Shown: piece after piece, positions 1 through 9,278 of the stretch
Layout: each line of letters starts with the position of its first letter
Numbering within the stretch: the first letter of the stretch is position 1
NCBI RefSeq assembly: GCF_005233845.1
Contig: NZ_SZQL01000005.1
Span: 186,001-250,000, forward strand
Reading direction: 5' to 3'
Length of the DNA stretch: 64,000 nucleotides
Origin: Ilyomonas limi
GTDB lineage: Bacteria; Bacteroidota; Bacteroidia; Chitinophagales; Chitinophagaceae
Position numbers and translations under genes: made by a program
The notes under the pieces: model-generated
What the model saw: the letters and a program-made list of their open reading frames with translations, nothing else
Database searches by the model: none
Told to the model about the DNA's origin: nothing

Positions 1-1
1 A

Positions 2-175
2 CTGCTACAAAAAAGATTTATAGCACAGTTACAAAAAGAAAAACAATACCGCACATTCGAGTATGAGTACAGTAAAGAAACGTTTAAAAAAATAGAAGTA
101 CACTGGGCAAAATACATTTATCAATGGAACAACAAAACAGCGGATGCTGTTACTGATACGTATGTGCTAAACTAA
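2..175 (+). CDS. 3' end of an unidentified gene (partial)
   Basis: An open frame enters from the left edge and ends at TAA 173-175, giving 57 residues that finish ADAVTDTYVLN. The composition is protein-like (rich in K, E, Y and W) and the stop lies 40 bases before the radical SAM gene on the same strand, so the two may be co-transcribed. I do not recognise the family. The start and most of the protein are outside the window. Confidence 0.55.
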   Translation: MLQKRFIAQLQKEKQYRTFEYEYSKETFKKIEVHWAKYIYQWNNKTADAVTDTYVLN

Positions 176-215
176 ATAAATACCAAAACTGTTCTTCAAA
201 ATTATCATTCTTTTT

Positions 216-1439
216 ATGGAAACGACTATAATCATTCCGCAAAAAACAAATGCTCCATCTTATGTAAGTTATAGTGCGAAACCAACTGTTTTGCGTACAC
301 AGCAAACCAGCAAGCTGGAAAAATGGCTTGTATCGTTTTGCAAGCAGCTTACATTGTTTTATTTAGCCTGTATTACTATCAAAAAACCTGTACAAATATT
401 AAAAGCTTACCGGCAGTTGATGCAGTTGCGCAGGCAAACCTGGGGTGCGCAGGTGCATAAAATGTACAAAGTAGATGGCAGATATTACAATAACTTATAC
501 AACCCTGGCTGGCCTTCGGCGGCGTACAATGCTTTCTTAAAAGATGAGTTATTGCGTCATGCATTTCCATTGCAATATACCGGCAGGTTAAGCATGGTTT
601 TTTTCGCCATTACCCGTAAATGTCCGCTGCGCTGCGAGCATTGTTTTGAATGGGACAACCTGAATAAAAAAGAAACGTTTACAAGAGAAGAACTCATTAA
701 AATTGTAGACTTGTACCAGCAGCAGGGAGCTATTCAGATTCACTTTAGCGGCGGCGAGCCAATGGTACGCATACACGATTTGGTGGAAGTTATAAAGCAT
801 GCAAAAAAAAGGAGTGAATGTTTTGTGCTTACATCTGGTTTTAATTTGACCGCTACTAATGCTAAACGCCTGAAAGAAGCCGGATGCAAAGGTGTGGTGG
901 TAAGCATTGATCATTATATACCCGAGTTGCACAACGGTTTCCGGCGGCACGCCAGCAGCTTTGAGCAAGCTGTAAATGGTGTGCAACATGCGTTACATGC
1001 TGGTCTTGTAGTTACACTCAGCATATGCGTTACCAAATCATTTATTGATGGGGGGCACCTGATGCCGTATATGCAGTTTGCCAAAACGTTAGGTGCTCAC
1101 TTTGTACAGTTATTAGAGCCCAAAAACATTGGGCATTATGCCAATAAAGAAGTGCTGCTCGAAGAAACACATATACTTCAATTGGAGCAGTTTTTTAAAA
1201 GTATCAACAGCGACAAAAAATATAAAGACTTTCCCTTTGTAATGTATCATGGTTTTCATCAGCGCAGGGTTGGTTGTTATGCCGGTAGCCGCAGCATTTA
1301 CATAGATAGTGCCGGGGATGTAAATGCCTGTCCTTTTTGTCATACCAAATCGTACAATGTGGGAGATATTTTAAGGGCTAAGCGTAAACAAACACCTATG
1401 AAAGAAAATAGGTGCCCGCGCTTTGGAAAAATTGCATAA
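216..1439 (+). CDS. radical SAM protein with SPASM-type C-terminus
   Basis: 407 residues. The radical SAM cluster motif CPLRCEHC places cysteines at 136, 140 and 143 (CxxxCxxC, the [4Fe-4S]/S-adenosylmethionine site), followed by the GGEP motif at 179-182. The C-terminus carries further cysteines at 354, 372, 375 and 400 in the CxnCPFC...CP pattern of SPASM domains, which bind auxiliary iron-sulfur clusters. A roughly 125-residue N-terminal extension with a hydrophobic stretch near residues 38-55 precedes the barrel. SPASM enzymes often modify peptides or act as anaerobic maturases, but no precursor peptide gene is visible beside it, so the substrate is unknown. The start is ATG 216; the next gene begins 105 bases downstream. 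Confidence 0.85.
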   Translation: METTIIIPQKTNAPSYVSYSAKPTVLRTQQTSKLEKWLVSFCKQLTLFYLACITIKKPVQILKAYRQLMQLRRQTWGAQVHKMYKVDGRYYNNLYNPGWPSAAYNAFLKDELLRHAFPLQYTGRLSMVFFAITRKCPLRCEHCFEWDNLNKKETFTREELIKIVDLYQQQGAIQIHFSGGEPMVRIHDLVEVIKHAKKRSECFVLTSGFNLTATNAKRLKEAGCKGVVVSIDHYIPELHNGFRRHASSFEQAVNGVQHALHAGLVVTLSICVTKSFIDGGHLMPYMQFAKTLGAHFVQLLEPKNIGHYANKEVLLEETHILQLEQFFKSINSDKKYKDFPFVMYHGFHQRRVGCYAGSRSIYIDSAGDVNACPFCHTKSYNVGDILRAKRKQTPMKENRCPRFGKIA

Positions 1440-1544
1440 AATAAATACCCCTTTTTTGACGATAATCGAGCACACATATCAAAATGTTGCGGCAATTTTC
1501 ATTGTTATGTTGTACATTCCGTTTTCAAATAAAATATCCCTCTT

Positions 1545-1973
1545 ATGAATCGCGTACAACAAGTACTTTCCCGCAAGGGCACAAATGCCGTTGCAGTTTC
1601 TCCCGATACTTCGGTGTATGAGGCATTAAAAGTGATGGCCGAAAAAAATATAGGTTCGGTAGTGATAATGCAAGGCGATACATTCTTAGGTATTGTTACC
1701 GAACGGGATTATTCAAGAAAAGTAATTCTGCAAAATAAACATTCCGATACCACGCTCGTGTCTGAAATTATGACGGCTGATTTGCCGCGTGTATCACCTG
1801 AGGATACGATAGATCATTGTATGGGATTAATGACCAGCAACAACATCCGCTACCTGCCCGTTTTTGATAATGATCGCTTAGCTGGCATTATCTCTATGAG
1901 CGATGTAGTAAAAGACACCATTCTTACACAACAGCAAACTATCAATCACTTAAACGAGTATTTGTATTCGTAG
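1545..1973 (+). CDS. CBS domain-pair protein
   Basis: 142 residues made of two CBS motifs in tandem, about residues 8-62 and 74-128, and little else. The sequence VVIMQGDTFLGIVTERDYSRKV is split by the typical G-I-V-T-E-R-D turn of the first motif, and GLMTSNNIRYLPVFDNDRL with SMSDVV belongs to the second. CBS pairs bind adenosine nucleotides such as AMP, ATP or SAM and usually regulate a partner protein. No partner is fused or adjacent here. Stand-alone proteins of this kind are common in bacteria. The cytoplasmic location is inferred from the lack of a signal peptide. Confidence 0.88.
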   Translation: MNRVQQVLSRKGTNAVAVSPDTSVYEALKVMAEKNIGSVVIMQGDTFLGIVTERDYSRKVILQNKHSDTTLVSEIMTADLPRVSPEDTIDHCMGLMTSNNIRYLPVFDNDRLAGIISMSDVVKDTILTQQQTINHLNEYLYS

Positions 1974-2319
1974 AAATATTGTTTCATTATTATCTTTTAA
2001 TCGGAAATTTTAAAGTTAGTCCGGGCTGCTGTGCCTGATAGGATAAGAGTCGCATCTTTGCGAGCGATAATAAAGCAATCTGTGGATTTTATAAAGATCA
2101 TTATTGATGGCTGATTTTTAATTTTATTAGAGAATTTAAGCCAACTGCGAAATACTACTGATAGCTTATTTTGATTGTACTGTACTGCAAAGATTGCTTC
2201 TTCTGCGCTCGTTATTACGGGCGTAGTTTTACTTATATTCTAAATAATGCCGTGTAAAATGTAGGCTTGTCGCCGAAGAAAAAATCTCCTAAAAACAATA
2301 AACCCTATACTTTTATGCC
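1974..2319. other. 346-base spacer with an inverted repeat pair
   Basis: No gene is supported here. The spacer holds two inverted arms, described separately at 2061-2081 and 2191-2211. Apart from those I see no promoter or terminator that I can defend. Confidence 0.5.
2061..2211. repeat. inverted repeat pair, CGAGCG-N6-AAGCAATCT
   Basis: Arm 1 (2061-2081) reads CGAGCG, six free bases, AAGCAATCT. Arm 2 (2191-2211) is the inverse, AGATTGCTT, six bases, CGCTCG. The arms are about 110 bases apart. The sequence resembles the GCGAG...GAAGCAATCT short repeats dispersed in many bacterial genomes, which suggests a small mobile repeat rather than a terminator; that identification is from memory. Confidence 0.5.
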
Positions 2320-2817
2320 ATGAATCCGGATAATTTAAATGAATTGCCCGAGTGGGACGACGATGAATTTAATGAAGAATACACTGAAGGAGAAGAATGG
2401 AGATCTTCGGTAACCACCGAGCTGTGCAAAGCCATGTATAAACAATGGAATACAGTAGTGCTCGTGCTTAAAGCGGCATTTGACAGTATGAAAGAGCCTG
2501 GTGAGGACAGCCTGTTTAATAAGGAGTTTATGGAAGATCAAAAGGAAATGATATTGGGTGATGCGTATGAGGTTGCTGCTAAAATAAGAAGTTCCGAAGT
2601 GGGGCTATATATTATTCGCATGGAGAATGCAGCTATCATAAGAAAGAATGCACAGTTTATAAAAATAAGCACCAACAACTTTATAGAAGATGATTTGATG
2701 GAAGCGGAACACCGCCTCATTATCCGGCAGGAAATAGATGCTTTCCGCGAGTTGTTTAAGCAATGGGTTGCTTCTTTTGAGAAGGATGAGTATGAAGACG
2801 AATGGGGATTATTTTAA
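2320..2817 (+). CDS. hypothetical acidic protein
   Basis: 165 residues, no signal peptide and no membrane segment. The first 27 residues are strongly acidic (WDDDEFNEEYTEGEEW) and the C-terminus is acidic again (EKDEYEDEWGLF). The middle is predicted to be largely helical and contains the run VAAKIRSSEVGLYIIRMENA. I do not recognise a family. The gene is bounded downstream by a 13-bp hairpin, and the long open frame with ordinary composition supports it as real. Its function is unknown. Confidence 0.7.
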   Translation: MNPDNLNELPEWDDDEFNEEYTEGEEWRSSVTTELCKAMYKQWNTVVLVLKAAFDSMKEPGEDSLFNKEFMEDQKEMILGDAYEVAAKIRSSEVGLYIIRMENAAIIRKNAQFIKISTNNFIEDDLMEAEHRLIIRQEIDAFRELFKQWVASFEKDEYEDEWGLF

Positions 2818-2899
2818 TTTTTTAGACCAGGATTATACTGATGATGGCTGATTACCTGATATAAGAACTATATCATGGATTGTTTTATACTCAAAATAG

Positions 2900-2933
2900 A
2901 AAGTTCCGAACTGTTGTAATAGTTCGGAACTTT
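2900..2933. terminator. bidirectional hairpin terminator
   Basis: A perfect 13-bp inverted repeat (2900-2912 and 2921-2933, AAAGTTCCGAACT) has an 8-base loop and A- and T-rich ends. It lies between the convergent acidic hypothetical gene and the M3 peptidase gene, so it can end transcription from both sides. Confidence 0.75.
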
Positions 2934-2996
2934 AATTTATATACTTTATAATTCTTAATCTTAGCGCTTTCGTGCTTTCACGATTCAACAAAAATG

Positions 2997-5138
2997 TTAC
3001 TCTCCTGCAGGCAATCCCAATGCTTTTTCCATGGGCTTGATGCTGGGTGCATGACCTCTGAAATTGCGGAACATTTTGTTGTAATCTTCGGTGTTGCCGC
3101 GCGATAAAATCATATCTCTGAAACGCTGACCGTTAGCGCTCGTTAAGCCACCATTTTCTTCAAACCATGAATACGCATCTTCTTCCAGCATTTTTGTCCA
3201 TAGGTACGCATAATAGCCGGCAGCATAACCATTGCTCCAGATGTGCAAAAAGTAAGAAGAACGATAGCGTGGCGGCACTTGCGGCAAAGCCAGCCCGGTA
3301 GCTTGCAAAGCAGCTAATTCAAAAGAATCTGCATTGTTTATTGCATTGCTGTCTTTGGTGGTATGCCACTGCATATCGAGCGAAGCGTCAGCCAGCAGCT
3401 CGGTCAGGCTGTACCCCTGGTTAAACGTGCCGGCACTTTTTATCTTATCCACCAAACTTTGTGGTATGGGTTCGCCGGTTTTATAATGCACTGCATAATG
3501 CTTCAATACTGTTGGATACAATGCCCAATGCTCATTGAACTGCGAGGGAAACTCCACAAAATCGCGGGCAACATTAGTGCCTGAAAGCGTAGGATATTGT
3601 TGGTTGCCAAACATACCATGCAGTGCATGACCAAACTCGTGAAACATGGTAGTTACATCATCAAAAGAGATGAGGGCAGGCTCACCGGGCGCAGGCTTTG
3701 TAAAATTGCATATATTATAAATTACCGGTTTGGTGTTCATCAGTTTTGTTTGCTCCACCAGGTTGCTCATCCATGCGCCACCCGATTTATTATCCCGCTT
3801 ATAATAATCGCCGTAAAACAAAGCCAATGGTTTTCCATCTTTGTCAAACACTTCAAACACACGTACATCAGGCTGCCATACAGGAAGGTCATGGCGCTCT
3901 TTAAAGGTTAAACCGTAGAGTTGATTAGCAGCATAAAACACACCATCTTCTAGTACTTTATTCAGTTCAAAATACGGCTTTATCTCATTTTCATCGAGGT
4001 TGTATTTTTCCTTGCGCACCTGCTCGGCATAATAGTTCCAGTCCCAGGGCATCAGTGTAATACTGTCGCCCCGCTTATCAATTTGTGTTTGTATCTCGGC
4101 TGCTTCGCCTTTGGCTTTTGCGGTAGCGGCCGGCACTAATTGTGCAAAGAATTGTGCAACTGCTTCGGGTGTTTGCGCCATTTGGTCCTGCAGTTTCCAG
4201 GCGGCATAATTGGGAAAGCCCATTAGTTTTGCTTTTTGTTCGCGAATGTCTGCAAGCCGCAAAATAGTAGAACGTGTATCGTTGGAATCGCCATGCTCTG
4301 CACGCAGCCAGGATGCCTGAAACAATTGCGCTCTGGTGGCGCGGTCATCAAGCGATTGCAGCGGTGGCTGCTGCGTGGTGTTTTGCAATGGAATGAGCCA
4401 TTTGCCGGTAAGATTAGCTGCTTTTGCATTTTGTGCATACGCCGCCTTTTCGGTGGCAGAGAGTCCTTTTAATTTAGATGAATCCTCAATTATTAAGGCA
4501 CTGTTTTTAGCGGCATTCAGGAGTTGATTGGTAAATTTTGCGCTTAGTCCGGCTTCTTCTTTATTAAGTTTTTTCAGTTTTGTTTTATCTTCTTCCGATA
4601 GCTTGGCACCTGCCAAAACAAACTCCAGATATTGGTACTCGACTAACCGGTTTGATTCGGAATCTAAATGCAGTTTTTCTCTGTTTTGATAAATGGTTTC
4701 AATGCGCTTGAACAATTTCGGATTAAGGTAAATAGCATCCTGGTTGGCAGCCAGTTGCGGTGCCATTTCCTCCTGTAGCTGCTGCAAGGTATCGTTGGTA
4801 TTAGCGCCGGTAACAAGATTGAACACGTGGTTTGCGCGACTCAATAATTGACCCGATTTTTCCAATGCGACCAATGTATTTTCAAATGTAGGCGCAGCCG
4901 GATTGTTGGCAATTTTAGCTATCTCTTCCTGCTGGGCTTTCATGCCGGCTTCGAGTGCGGGCTTATAATCGGTAATGGTGATTTTATTGAAGGGCGGCGC
5001 TGCAAAGGGCAGCTTGCTGGGTGCGCTGAATGGGTTGGAAGCTGGCAAAGCAGCAGCATTGTTTTGCAGCACTGCTTTGTTTTGTGCAAATAAGTTCAAG
5101 GCAAATACATTTAGTAGAACGACAAATATGGTTTTCAT
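2997..5138 (-). CDS. dcp: secreted M3 family metallopeptidase (peptidyl-dipeptidase Dcp type)
   Basis: 713 residues from ATG 5138, chosen because it begins with a clean signal peptide (MKTIFVVLLNVFALNLFAQ); the frame is open 40 codons further upstream but that stretch does not look coding. The zinc motif HEFGH lies at residues 500-504, and the third ligand is Glu 529 in DFVEFPSQ, as in M3 peptidases. Length and the C-terminal GYAAGYYAYLWTKMLEEDAY segment match peptidyl-dipeptidase Dcp and oligopeptidase A relatives. It probably removes dipeptides from peptide C-termini in the periplasm; the exact specificity is inferred. It is monocistronic, convergent with the acidic protein gene and divergent from the kinase locus. 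Confidence 0.92.
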   Translation of the reverse strand: MKTIFVVLLNVFALNLFAQNKAVLQNNAAALPASNPFSAPSKLPFAAPPFNKITITDYKPALEAGMKAQQEEIAKIANNPAAPTFENTLVALEKSGQLLSRANHVFNLVTGANTNDTLQQLQEEMAPQLAANQDAIYLNPKLFKRIETIYQNREKLHLDSESNRLVEYQYLEFVLAGAKLSEEDKTKLKKLNKEEAGLSAKFTNQLLNAAKNSALIIEDSSKLKGLSATEKAAYAQNAKAANLTGKWLIPLQNTTQQPPLQSLDDRATRAQLFQASWLRAEHGDSNDTRSTILRLADIREQKAKLMGFPNYAAWKLQDQMAQTPEAVAQFFAQLVPAATAKAKGEAAEIQTQIDKRGDSITLMPWDWNYYAEQVRKEKYNLDENEIKPYFELNKVLEDGVFYAANQLYGLTFKERHDLPVWQPDVRVFEVFDKDGKPLALFYGDYYKRDNKSGGAWMSNLVEQTKLMNTKPVIYNICNFTKPAPGEPALISFDDVTTMFHEFGHALHGMFGNQQYPTLSGTNVARDFVEFPSQFNEHWALYPTVLKHYAVHYKTGEPIPQSLVDKIKSAGTFNQGYSLTELLADASLDMQWHTTKDSNAINNADSFELAALQATGLALPQVPPRYRSSYFLHIWSNGYAAGYYAYLWTKMLEEDAYSWFEENGGLTSANGQRFRDMILSRGNTEDYNKMFRNFRGHAPSIKPMEKALGLPAGE

Positions 5139-5367
5139 TTCACACGGTTTATTCAGGTTTGGAAGATAGGTATTCTTTAGAGAAAATAAAATGCAGGAGT
5201 TTATTAAGAAACGGCTTTGGGAAAGAGGATTCTTGAATTCCGTTCTGATAAAATACAAAACTTTTCATGATTTGTATGCTATCTGTCTGTATCTTTCTTT
5301 ATGGAAATTGTACTGCATACCTTGCCATATTTTGCTACACTATCTATAGAATACGAAACAGCATTGG

Positions 5368-5472
5368 TCGTTAGGTTACGACATCATAAAAGCTCATGAT
5401 AGAGAAATAAAAGTGGAAAGTAAGGAAGGTGAAGGAAGTGCGTTTTTAATTCAATTACCAATAACAACCTAA
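5368..5472 (+). pseudogene. remnant of a histidine kinase C-terminus
   Basis: Translated in the frame ending at TAA 5470-5472, this short stretch gives SLGYDIIKAHDREIKVES followed by KEGEGSAFLIQLPITT. It is nearly the same as the last residues of the two kinases downstream (SLSYDIVKAHGGEIKVES and KEGEGTALIIQLPA). The frame is closed by TAG at 5347-5349, and no ATPase domain precedes it. It is therefore a decayed or deleted third kinase copy, left 9 bases before the start of the first intact kinase. The GG of the G2-type loop has become DR, which also fits loss of function. Confidence 0.8.
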
Positions 5473-5481
5473 GTCCTTCAA

Positions 5482-8400
5482 ATGAATAAAATTTTTGTAT
5501 TGCTCATTATTATCTGCTTTTCATTTGCTATTAACAGTTGTAATGAAAGGAACAGAAACATCCCTTTACCGAAATATGTAATTCAATCTAAAACCATCGC
5601 ACTCCATTGGTCAGCGCCGCAAAAAATACGGTTTTATGATACTTCCAAATTAATCGTTACAACAAAAAAGTTAGACTTTGATGCTTTGCCCGAAGAAGTG
5701 TATGATAGCACGGTAGCGCAGCCCTTCTCGAAAAAGCCAGTAGTAACTCATTTTAATTGGGACAGTTTGCCACGTGCAGCTTTTAATTATAATACCCTTC
5801 CATCAAAACCATTTCATTTTAAAACCTATGCAGTTACGCCTGAAATTATAAAAGCAGGCCCACTGGTTTTTAAACAAATGACAAACCAGCCTTTTTTTGA
5901 AATCACCAATGCTGAGGATATAATAGGCAAACAACAAGTTGATTGCACTTTAGAAGACAAAGCAGGTTTTATATGGATTGCTTCAAGAAACGGATTGTTC
6001 CGGTACGATGGCGAGAACCTGGTCCGGTATCTGAAAGCGCGTCTTCAGATTAATAGTTTAAGGGAAGATGATAAAGGACAAATATGGGTATCTTTCTTCA
6101 AATACAGTTCCGGCGAAAGAGGTCTCTTTGTTTTAAATACCGAAAAAAATGTATTGCAGGAGTTAGATGCTAAGCAGATGCAGATGGAAGGCTCAATTCC
6201 ATGGGATTTTGCATTTGATAGCTATGGTAAGCTATGGGTAGAAACGCATAGCGGCATGCGCATTATTGACCTACATAAAAATGTTATAAAAAGCTTTACA
6301 GTAAAGCAAGGTTTATCAGCCGATACTGCTAGAAGCTTGTTACAAGATGAAGAAAAAAATATGTGGATTACAACCAACAACGGGCTGGATATTATAAATG
6401 CAAAGCAGAATACGATAAGTTATTTTAAAAAAGAAAATGGATTGCCCTCTGATACAACGTGGAGGATTGCAAAGGATGAAGAAAAAAGAATATGGGTAGA
6501 TGATGCTCATGGTGGATTGTCTGTTATCGACAGGCACGCAGGAACTATTAACCACCTTGATTGGACTACCACGAATTTTAAACCAACCCTCCAAACTTTC
6601 TATGTCTATAATATGATGGATGATGGCAACGGAAATATGCTCGTTGATTATTTAGACTATAGTACACGTACCCATGATTTAAAGATAATCAACCCGAAAA
6701 ATAATACGACAAGGGAAATACGCTTTCCTTCTGAGGAAGGATGGATTGGTTCTTCTTTATTGGATAAGAACGGACAAATCTGGTTAAGCAATTACGGTAA
6801 TCTGGAGATTTTAAATAAAAATGGTTACGATACACACCATGCAGGCAATACCAATATTACTGCACTTGCGGAGGATGCCCGTAACAATATTTGGATTTCC
6901 GACGTAGGTAAAGGAATTAAAATTTTAAACCCTGTTACCGGCAAAGCAAAGATTTTAAATAAAGCGGCAGGTTTAAGTAACGATACGCTGGGTGTGAAAT
7001 GCATTGATGGAAAAATATATGTAGCCACACCAAGCGGGCTCGACATCATTGATTCGGGTTATACAACAATAACTTATCTGGGTAAAATGCCAACAGCTTA
7101 TCCTGTACTTCACAAGGGCAATATATGGCTGCAAAACTTTAGAACTGGTAGCTTTGAAGCATTTAATCTGGAAAAGAAACTCCGTTTTCATGTGGATATT
7201 TCCCTGGGTAAACAAGACGAAAATTTGCAACAAATTCAGGATAAAGAAGCAAACATATTACTCTGTACCGGGTCGAATGTATTGGGTGTAATAGATAGTG
7301 GTAGTGCGTACATTCGATACACAGATACTGTCTTATCTGCCGAAAGCACGGTCTTCAAACCGATGTGTTCTGACACATTGGGCAATACATGGATAGCAAT
7401 TGATACCGTTCTCTTCAAAATAAACAAAAGAAGAGATTCCGTTACCATGTTTTCACCACAAAACGGCTTGTTTAATTCCTACATCAAATCCCTTAATGAA
7501 TATAACGGTTGTATTTATTCCGGCACCTTTGCCGGTGTAAATATCATTACGCCGCCAAATCCGTTTACCGGTAATACATGGTGCATACAATCTTTAGGAA
7601 AGAATGAAGGCTTTAGTGCCAATTTGGGTGAATTTCAAAATGATGGCATTAGCCATAATGGGATCTATTGGTGGGTAGGTAATGGAGGCATCACCTTTTT
7701 GCCTCCCCTGCAATTAAATAAACCTGTTCTCTCCAAAACGTATATAACAAGTGTTGATGTGTATAATGAGCCGCAACATTTTTCAAACAAGCGGGGCGAA
7801 TATACCGTAACGGGAGATACCCTGTGGGATGCCAATACGAACAATTACTATCTCAAGGGGCAAAAACTGAATATGGTCTCAAATGCTTATGGAAATAAAA
7901 TGAAGTGGGACAGCATTACCGGACCTTACAACATGCCGGTAAATCTTACCATGCCTTATGACATGAATAATTTACAATTTCATTTTGTTCAATCGAATGA
8001 AGGCACCGGCGATGCGGAGTACAGGTATTACCTCGAAGGATATGATAGTGCATGGAGCGAGACAACTACCAACACTTCGAGCAGAAATTACTTTGAGCTC
8101 CCTGCAGGAAAATATACTTTTAAAGTGAGCTCCCTAAATAGTTATGAGTGGAGCAAGCCCGCCGAATTTAGTTTCACGATAGCGAGTCCCTGGTGGAAAA
8201 GCTGGTGGGCATTTGTGATTTATTTTGTTTTAATAGCATTGATATATGCGGCGTTTCGCTCCTTCAATTTAAAACGTCAGAACAAACTGCTTGAGGTAAA
8301 GGTGAACCAACGGACAGCGCAGTTAAACCAGTCACTTAAGGAATTGAAATCCACCCAGGCACAACTCATTCAATCAGAAAAAATGGCTTCACTCGGGGAA

Positions 8401-9147
8401 CTTACTGCAGGCATTGCACACGAGATACAAAACCCATTGAACTTCGTTAATAATTTTTCTGAAGTAAATGTTGAGTTGATCGAAGAATTAAAAAGTGAAA
8501 GGTCAAAAGTCAAACATGAAAACGGAGAACCGGAAGATGAAATATTGAATGATATAGAACAAAACCTTCAAAAAATTCTTCATCACGGCAAACGTGCGGA
8601 TAGCATTGTGAAAGGCATGCTGCAACACTCCAGGGCAAACTCTGGTAAGAAGGAGTTGACTGAGATCAATGCTTTGGTGGATGAGTGTGTACGCTTAAGC
8701 TATCACGGCATGAGAGCAAAGAGTAAAGAGTTTAATGCAACAATTAATATCAATTTAGATGAAAGTATAGGTAGAACAGATGTTGTGCCGCAGGATATCA
8801 GCAGGGTATTGCTTAACTTGCTGAATAATGCTTTCTATGCTGTGGATGAGAAAAAGAAGAGCCCCCAATCCCTAAAGGGGAGTGAAGGATACGAGCCAAC
8901 TGTTTCCGTGTGTACAAAAAGACTGGATGGCAAAGTAGAGATACAAGTAAAAGATAATGGCAATGGCATTTCTCGGAATATAGTAGATAAAATATTTCAA
9001 CCATTCTTTACTACCAAACCTACAGGACAGGGCACAGGGCTGGGTTTATCTTTAAGCTACGATATTGTAAAAGCACATGGCGGAGAGATAAAGGTAGAAA
9101 GCAAAGAAGGAGAAGGAACAGCACTTATTATTCAATTGCCTGCTTAA
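5482..9147 (+). CDS. two-component sensor histidine kinase with periplasmic beta-propeller
   Basis: 1221 residues. A lipoprotein-like signal ends at Cys 20 (AINSC). Residues about 150-770 carry two-component propeller repeats, each with the form D..G.IW....GL, then a Y_Y_Y-type domain near 800-900 (YRYYLEGYDSAWSE), a membrane helix at about 907-925, a coiled coil, the kinase H-box with His 980 (GELTAGIAHEIQNPLNF), and an HATPase domain with N, G1 (DNGNG) and G2 (GTGLGLSLS) boxes. It has no receiver or DNA-binding domain, unlike classical hybrid systems, and no response regulator is encoded nearby. Residues 1127-1136 are an insertion made by a dispersed repeat. Substrate sensing by the propeller is inferred. 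Confidence 0.9.
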   Translation: MNKIFVLLIIICFSFAINSCNERNRNIPLPKYVIQSKTIALHWSAPQKIRFYDTSKLIVTTKKLDFDALPEEVYDSTVAQPFSKKPVVTHFNWDSLPRAAFNYNTLPSKPFHFKTYAVTPEIIKAGPLVFKQMTNQPFFEITNAEDIIGKQQVDCTLEDKAGFIWIASRNGLFRYDGENLVRYLKARLQINSLREDDKGQIWVSFFKYSSGERGLFVLNTEKNVLQELDAKQMQMEGSIPWDFAFDSYGKLWVETHSGMRIIDLHKNVIKSFTVKQGLSADTARSLLQDEEKNMWITTNNGLDIINAKQNTISYFKKENGLPSDTTWRIAKDEEKRIWVDDAHGGLSVIDRHAGTINHLDWTTTNFKPTLQTFYVYNMMDDGNGNMLVDYLDYSTRTHDLKIINPKNNTTREIRFPSEEGWIGSSLLDKNGQIWLSNYGNLEILNKNGYDTHHAGNTNITALAEDARNNIWISDVGKGIKILNPVTGKAKILNKAAGLSNDTLGVKCIDGKIYVATPSGLDIIDSGYTTITYLGKMPTAYPVLHKGNIWLQNFRTGSFEAFNLEKKLRFHVDISLGKQDENLQQIQDKEANILLCTGSNVLGVIDSGSAYIRYTDTVLSAESTVFKPMCSDTLGNTWIAIDTVLFKINKRRDSVTMFSPQNGLFNSYIKSLNEYNGCIYSGTFAGVNIITPPNPFTGNTWCIQSLGKNEGFSANLGEFQNDGISHNGIYWWVGNGGITFLPPLQLNKPVLSKTYITSVDVYNEPQHFSNKRGEYTVTGDTLWDANTNNYYLKGQKLNMVSNAYGNKMKWDSITGPYNMPVNLTMPYDMNNLQFHFVQSNEGTGDAEYRYYLEGYDSAWSETTTNTSSRNYFELPAGKYTFKVSSLNSYEWSKPAEFSFTIASPWWKSWWAFVIYFVLIALIYAAFRSFNLKRQNKLLEVKVNQRTAQLNQSLKELKSTQAQLIQSEKMASLGELTAGIAHEIQNPLNFVNNFSEVNVELIEELKSERSKVKHENGEPEDEILNDIEQNLQKILHHGKRADSIVKGMLQHSRANSGKKELTEINALVDECVRLSYHGMRAKSKEFNATININLDESIGRTDVVPQDISRVLLNLLNNAFYAVDEKKKSPQSLKGSEGYEPTVSVCTKRLDGKVEIQVKDNGNGISRNIVDKIFQPFFTTKPTGQGTGLGLSLSYDIVKAHGGEIKVESKEGEGTALIIQLPA
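8861..8889 (+). repeat. CCCCTAAAGGGG-type repeat inside the kinase gene
   Basis: The core CCCTAAAGGGGAGTGAAGG, preceded by GCCCCCAAT, matches the elements found in the ribosomal operon spacers (for example at 49761-49790). Here it is translated in frame as SPQSLKGSEG between the N box and the next strand of the ATPase domain. The paralogous kinase has only QLNGT at this point. Confidence 0.75.
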
Positions 9148-9278
9148 CTATTTGTTTTATAGCTAAATATGTGCAAATGTGAATTTTTGTATTAATCAAT
9201 TTTATATTAATATATATTTTTTAACTTACCTTGTTTTTCTTTCCAACTAATGTGCTGCCATGTTAAAATCTCGCTACT

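Noticed and set aside
216-1439. RiPP biosynthetic cluster around the radical SAM/SPASM protein
   Set aside because: No short precursor peptide, transporter or peptidase gene is next to it within the window; the upstream neighbour is cut off, so the idea cannot be supported.
2997-5258. Longer start of the M3 peptidase at 5258
   Set aside because: The extra 40 residues precede a perfect signal peptide and look non-coding; ATG 5138 is preferred.
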